NCBI RefSeq assembly: GCF_003990445.1
Contig: NZ_REEZ01000010.1
Location: 99,303-163,302, forward strand
Length of the DNA stretch: 64,000 nucleotides
Direction: 5' to 3'
Origin: Pararhodobacter zhoushanensis
GTDB lineage: Bacteria > Pseudomonadota > Alphaproteobacteria > Rhodobacterales > Rhodobacteraceae
Below the pieces are notes generated by a model. The model had not been told where the DNA came from. It saw only the letters and a program-made list of their open reading frames with translations, and did no database searches. Shown here in pieces: positions 60,759 through 64,000 of the stretch. Positions within the stretch are counted from its first letter, which is position 1. The number at the start of each line of letters is the position of its first letter. The position numbers were made by a program, and so were the translations under genes.

Positions 60759-61553
60759 ATGACACAGCGGACGTATGCCGTCACCGGCGTGGCAAGCGGG
60801 ATCGGCGCAGAATTGGCGCGCATCCTTAAAGAGCAGGGTCACCGGGTGATCGGGTTCGACATCCATGAAACCCACGCCAATCTGGACCGTTTCATCGCGC
60901 TGGATCTGAATGACGCCGCCTCGATCACCGCCGCTGCAGCGCAGGTTGACGAGCCGCTGGACGGGCTTTGCAACAACGCCGGGCTCCCCCCGCGCGAAGG
61001 GCTGCAAGCGACGATTCTGCAGGTGAATTTTCTCGGCACCCGCGCTTTTACGCACGCCCTGCTGCCCCGGTTGCGGGCGGGCGGCTCAGTCGTGAACATG
61101 GCCAGCCGCGCGGGTGCGCAATGGCGTGAGAACGTCGCGCAGATCAAACGGTTCGCGGCAGTGTGCGGGCGCGAAGACCTCGCTGCCTTCATCGCCGCCG
61201 AACAAATCGACGCGACGCGTTGCTACAATTTGACCAAAGAGGCGATCATCCTGTGGACGATGGCCGAGGCCGAAGCGATGATCCAGCGTGAGCTGCGCAT
61301 GAACACGCTCAGCCCGGGCGGCACGGCGACGGGCATCTTTGGCGACTTCCAGCGTGCGTTCGGCGCTGCGGTGGACCGCAACATCAAGCGCGCGGGCCGC
61401 GCCGGAAAGCCCGAAGAGATCGCCCAGATCGCCGCCTTTGTTCTGTCGCCCGCCGCCAACTGGCTGAAAGGCGCCGATATCGCCATCGACGGCGGCATGG
61501 GTGCTTTCAACCTGACCGACGCTATGGACCTGCAAGGGCTGCGCTTGGCGTAA
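60759..61553 (+). CDS. SDR family oxidoreductase, coniferyl-alcohol-dehydrogenase-like
   Basis: A 264-residue SDR. It opens YAVTGVASGIGAELARILKE and has LDGLCNNAGLPPREGLQ. The catalytic pair is in CYNLTKEAIILWTM (Tyr and Lys four apart). The C-terminal WLKGADIAIDGGMGAF is standard. The long insert before the Tyr, and the E-A-I-I-x-W pattern after it, match SDRs annotated as coniferyl-alcohol or 3-alpha-hydroxysteroid dehydrogenases. GGGAGGAACTGAC supports the ATG at 60759. With the nearby aldehyde dehydrogenase it could oxidise an alcohol to an acid in two steps. Confidence 0.88.
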   Translation: MTQRTYAVTGVASGIGAELARILKEQGHRVIGFDIHETHANLDRFIALDLNDAASITAAAAQVDEPLDGLCNNAGLPPREGLQATILQVNFLGTRAFTHALLPRLRAGGSVVNMASRAGAQWRENVAQIKRFAAVCGREDLAAFIAAEQIDATRCYNLTKEAIILWTMAEAEAMIQRELRMNTLSPGGTATGIFGDFQRAFGAAVDRNIKRAGRAGKPEEIAQIAAFVLSPAANWLKGADIAIDGGMGAFNLTDAMDLQGLRLA

Positions 61554-61765
61554 CCATCGCGGGGGCACCGAGAGCACGGTTGATCTCTCAGGGCCTTTGC
61601 GGACGTTCGCTGAGGTTGGCCGCGCTGCCTTGATCCTGGTCTTTGGGCCTGAGTGCCACGTCATGCTGGTCGTTCGCCACCAGCGGGGTAGCGGTCAACG
61701 CAAATCAGCAGGTCATCAGATCCGTGTCGCCTTCGACGATCCCACCCGGGTCAGAACGAGGAGCG

Positions 61766-62170
61766 CTAGTTTCCGTCTGCAATCAACTTCGCAACACGCT
61801 GCACGTGCTCAATCGTAAGCGGTTTGTTGATGAAGTCTTTCACGACGCCAAAAGTCTCGGCACGCTCGCGGTCAGCCGGATTCAGGGAGGTCGTCAGCAT
61901 CACAACGACCCCTTTGACAAACCTTCCGCCAATCTCGCTGACCGCGGCTTCGATGAATTCAAACCCGTTCATGCGGGGCATGTTGATGTCCAGGAAGATC
62001 ACATCGACCTCACGGTCCGGGTTCGTCTTGAGAAAGGCCAAAGCGTCGTCAGCATAGGTGAAACTGATGATCTCACCGATCAGACCCGATCGGCTCAGCA
62101 CCCTTTTGTACTGCCGCTGATCGATTTCCTCATCATCGACAAGAAGGGCAAGTTTGATCACAACGCTCAT
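61766..62170 (-). CDS. Single-domain response regulator
   Basis: A 134-residue receiver domain with no output domain. The acidic pocket is Asp12-Asp13 in LLVDDEE, the phosphoacceptor Asp61 in IFLDINMPRMNGFEF, the Thr in VVMLTTS and the Lys in FINKPLTIE. It overlaps the stop-proximal end of the upstream histidine kinase by four bases (ATGA), so the pair is co-translated. This form usually acts by protein-protein contact, like phytochrome-associated or Rcp1-type regulators. Its target is unknown. Confidence 0.94.
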   Translation of the reverse strand: MSVVIKLALLVDDEEIDQRQYKRVLSRSGLIGEIISFTYADDALAFLKTNPDREVDVIFLDINMPRMNGFEFIEAAVSEIGGRFVKGVVVMLTTSLNPADRERAETFGVVKDFINKPLTIEHVQRVAKLIADGN

Positions 62171-63534
62171 AGCAAAGTCTCCGGAAAGGTCATGGCGAAG
62201 GCCGTGCCACCGTCAATGCCGGGGCCAATGGTGATCCGACCCTGATGGTTGGACATAACCCGTTGGCAGATCGTCAAACCCAACCCGGTGCCGTCATAGG
62301 CAGACGGCGCATTCAGGCGCTGGAACAGGCCGAAGACCCGGTCGCGAAACTTCTCGGGGATGCCGATACCGTTGTCGGCAATGACAATTTGCAGACCTTC
62401 GGGCGCCCTCTCTGATGTGATCTCTATCTTTGGTACGCGGTCAGGCGCACGAAACTTGACGGCGTTGGAGATCAGGTTCTGAAACAGCATTCTCAGTTGC
62501 ATCTGGTTGCCCATCAGGTTTGGCAACGCACTGGTCGAAACCGTTGCTTGTGACTGGGCAATCTCGCTGGCCAGATCGGCTTTGACCTCTTTGATCAGGG
62601 CGGTCAGGTCGACCGGCTCCACTGTCATGGGTTTGTCCACGATCTGCGAGTATCTCAGGACATCGTCAACCAGCCGGCACATGCGCTGGTTGGTCGCCAT
62701 CATATCCGCCAGCACCTCGCGCCCCTCAGGTGTCAGAGTTTCAATTTCTGCAAGCTCGTCGATCAGCATGCCGATCGTATTGGACGGCGATTTCAGGTCA
62801 TGCGACATCGCATAGGTGAACTCGGCCTGCTCTTTGTTCGCCGTTTCGAGCCGGGTTAAGAGTGTCCCAATCGCTTCCGCATGCGCCTTTTCCTGCGCCA
62901 ATTCAACGCGTTGCCGTTCGTATGTAAGCAGAAGCTTTCGTTCCCGTTGCCAGCCCAGATAGATGATCGCTGCAATAAGGGAGCAAATGAGCAGGAAAAG
63001 AGCAGCCAGGCCGATCGACAGCAACTGCGCGGCGGCGCGTTGGCGCAGATCGAGAAGGCCGTCGATCTCCCGGTGCAGACTGATCAGCGCTGACTGCGCG
63101 CCTGTGTCATCGATGCGCACCAGACGATCAACATCGGCGATCGCAGTCCCGGCCGCATGCGCTGCACGGATCGCATCGAGCGCCTGTCCATAGGCGTCGA
63201 TGGTCGAGCGAATTTCCGATATATCAATGGTGAGCTCTGCCTGAAGAAGAAGCGCCTGCACCCGCGCCATTTCGGCGACAGCGGTGGCATAGGCTTGCGC
63301 GCCGAGATCAAGGTAGACAGGTTCATCCGGCCGCAAAACCGCGTTCTTGAAGTAATGGATCAAGCCCGAATAACCAATCGCACGCTCAAGGCCCAGAAAG
63401 GCGTCCGCGATCTCGCTGGTGACTGTTTCCGTCGTTTCGACTTTGCCCCTGAGTTCAAGGACAAACAGGCTGGCGATCATGACCATGATCAACGAGATCA
63501 ACACCGCTGCGCGTATCTTCAGCCGAGCGGTCAT
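62167..63534 (-). CDS. Membrane sensor histidine kinase
   Basis: A 455-residue kinase. Two membrane helices (about 10-28 and 173-194) flank a helical periplasmic sensor (29-172) without recognised domain. A coiled linker (195-235) leads to the HisKA domain with His245 in YAMSHDLKSPSN. The catalytic domain has the N-box LFQNLISNAVKF, DNGIGIPEKFRDRVFGLFQR and GTGLGLTICQRV. The ATG at 63534 is preferred to a GTG at 63558. The layout resembles phytochrome-type kinases that lost the chromophore module. It is coupled to the receiver protein. Confidence 0.93.
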   Translation of the reverse strand: MTARLKIRAAVLISLIMVMIASLFVLELRGKVETTETVTSEIADAFLGLERAIGYSGLIHYFKNAVLRPDEPVYLDLGAQAYATAVAEMARVQALLLQAELTIDISEIRSTIDAYGQALDAIRAAHAAGTAIADVDRLVRIDDTGAQSALISLHREIDGLLDLRQRAAAQLLSIGLAALFLLICSLIAAIIYLGWQRERKLLLTYERQRVELAQEKAHAEAIGTLLTRLETANKEQAEFTYAMSHDLKSPSNTIGMLIDELAEIETLTPEGREVLADMMATNQRMCRLVDDVLRYSQIVDKPMTVEPVDLTALIKEVKADLASEIAQSQATVSTSALPNLMGNQMQLRMLFQNLISNAVKFRAPDRVPKIEITSERAPEGLQIVIADNGIGIPEKFRDRVFGLFQRLNAPSAYDGTGLGLTICQRVMSNHQGRITIGPGIDGGTAFAMTFPETLL

Positions 63535-63970
63535 GGCCCAGCACCGCTGTCCGCGCACTCGACGATATGGCGGAATGAGGGGGGCAGATCACCAACCTTG
63601 GTGTTCGCTGCGGACCACCAACCCGCCCCTACCAAAGCAGATTGCGAATAGCTGTTTGGAGTGTTCAAGAGCCTGTCCACGGTCCGCCGGTCCCTCACTG
63701 CCCGTACCGACCTTGGGGCCATACATTTTACAATTCGTGAATGCTTTGCGGACGCCCCGGATCGGATCCATCCGGCAGCCAGCACAGGCCTCGCGCAGCG
63801 ACATATATGAGGGGATGGCTAGGTTTGAGCTCAGGGCTTGTTCGCTTGGTCGTTGCCATGCTGCCACGCCCGAGACTGACGCTGTGCTTGCAAGGCACTC
63901 ACACGGAGTTCCCAACGCAAGCAGCCCCACGTTTCCGCAGGGCTTAACTATCTGACAATGAACAAGTATC
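63535..63970. other. Intergenic region, no gene recognised
   Basis: These 436 bases lie upstream of the histidine kinase and before the tRNA. Open frames exist on both strands, but none has a family signature, a good ribosome site or convincing codon usage. The region presumably holds the kinase promoter. A short decayed gene cannot be excluded. Confidence 0.5.
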
Positions 63971-64000
63971 TGGTTGCGGGGGTAGGATTTGAACCTACGA
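63971..64000 (-). tRNA. Initiator tRNA-fMet (3' part only)
   Basis: Read on the minus strand, the last 30 bases are the T-arm GTAGG TTCAAAT CCTAC, then the acceptor strand CCCCGCA and ACCA. The CCCCGCAACCA end with its T-arm matches bacterial initiator tRNA-fMet. The anticodon and 5' half are outside the window. Confidence 0.8.

Noticed and set aside
61554-61765. Possible small gene between the SDR and the response regulator
   Set aside because: Short frames exist, but none has a ribosome site or recognisable protein; treated as non-coding.

Overview
The window is high-GC DNA with dense, tightly packed genes. Gene content points to a marine-type alphaproteobacterium of the order Rhodobacterales: KDO genes, a DUF2125 protein, glnK-amtB, RTX proteins with a type I exporter, a TRAP transporter, an HWE histidine kinase, and an alphaproteobacterial initiator tRNA. 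I cannot name a genus from the sequence alone.

Layout. 1-2.4 kb (minus): ridA, a glycerophosphodiester phosphodiesterase and a truncated DUF482 acyltransferase form one operon. 2.6-5.6 kb (minus): a type I secretion ABC protein and its HlyD adaptor. 5.7-7.1 kb: mlaA-mlaC for phospholipid trafficking. 7.1-9.4 kb (minus): a class A penicillin-binding protein. 9.6-11.3 kb: glnK-amtB, followed by a LacI-type regulator, tRNA-Arg(CCT) and an N-terminally anchored RTX protein. 14-20 kb: rpsO and pnp, separated by ktrA-ktrB and a GAF-HWE histidine kinase. 20.2-22.4 kb: three glycosyltransferase-like genes. 22.5-29.5 kb: a DUF2125 protein, a short-chain dehydrogenase with a crotonase-fold protein, a copper pair, and a leucyl aminopeptidase with an NlpC/P60 hydrolase. 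29.7-32.1 kb: a beta-carbonic anhydrase next to a SulP transporter, probably for bicarbonate.

32.2-55.3 kb is a large surface-polysaccharide region. It holds kdsA-kdsB, UDP-galactopyranose mutase, a FlaA1/WbpM-type dehydratase, a large beta-propeller/RTX protein, a possible galactofuranosyltransferase, the group-2-type capsule exporter (kpsM divergent from kpsE-kpsT), four sulfotransferase-like genes of different types, a GT4 enzyme, a two-unit GT2 enzyme and a 1377-residue protein. The last has an N-terminal galectin-like domain, a GT31-like galactosyltransferase domain and a second glycosyltransferase domain. Together these suggest an exported, KDO-linked, galactose/galactofuranose-containing and possibly sulfated capsule. 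The galectin-GT31 fusion is the most striking item in the window, because that domain pairing is best known from plant galactosyltransferases.

55.3-61.6 kb: an aldehyde dehydrogenase and a three-part TRAP transporter in one operon, with a divergent LysR regulator and a coniferyl-alcohol-dehydrogenase-like SDR, probably for uptake and oxidation of an alcohol or aldehyde. 61.8-63.5 kb: a membrane histidine kinase and a single-domain response regulator. The window ends in the 3' part of an initiator tRNA-fMet on the minus strand. I saw no CRISPR array, integrase, transposase or rRNA.
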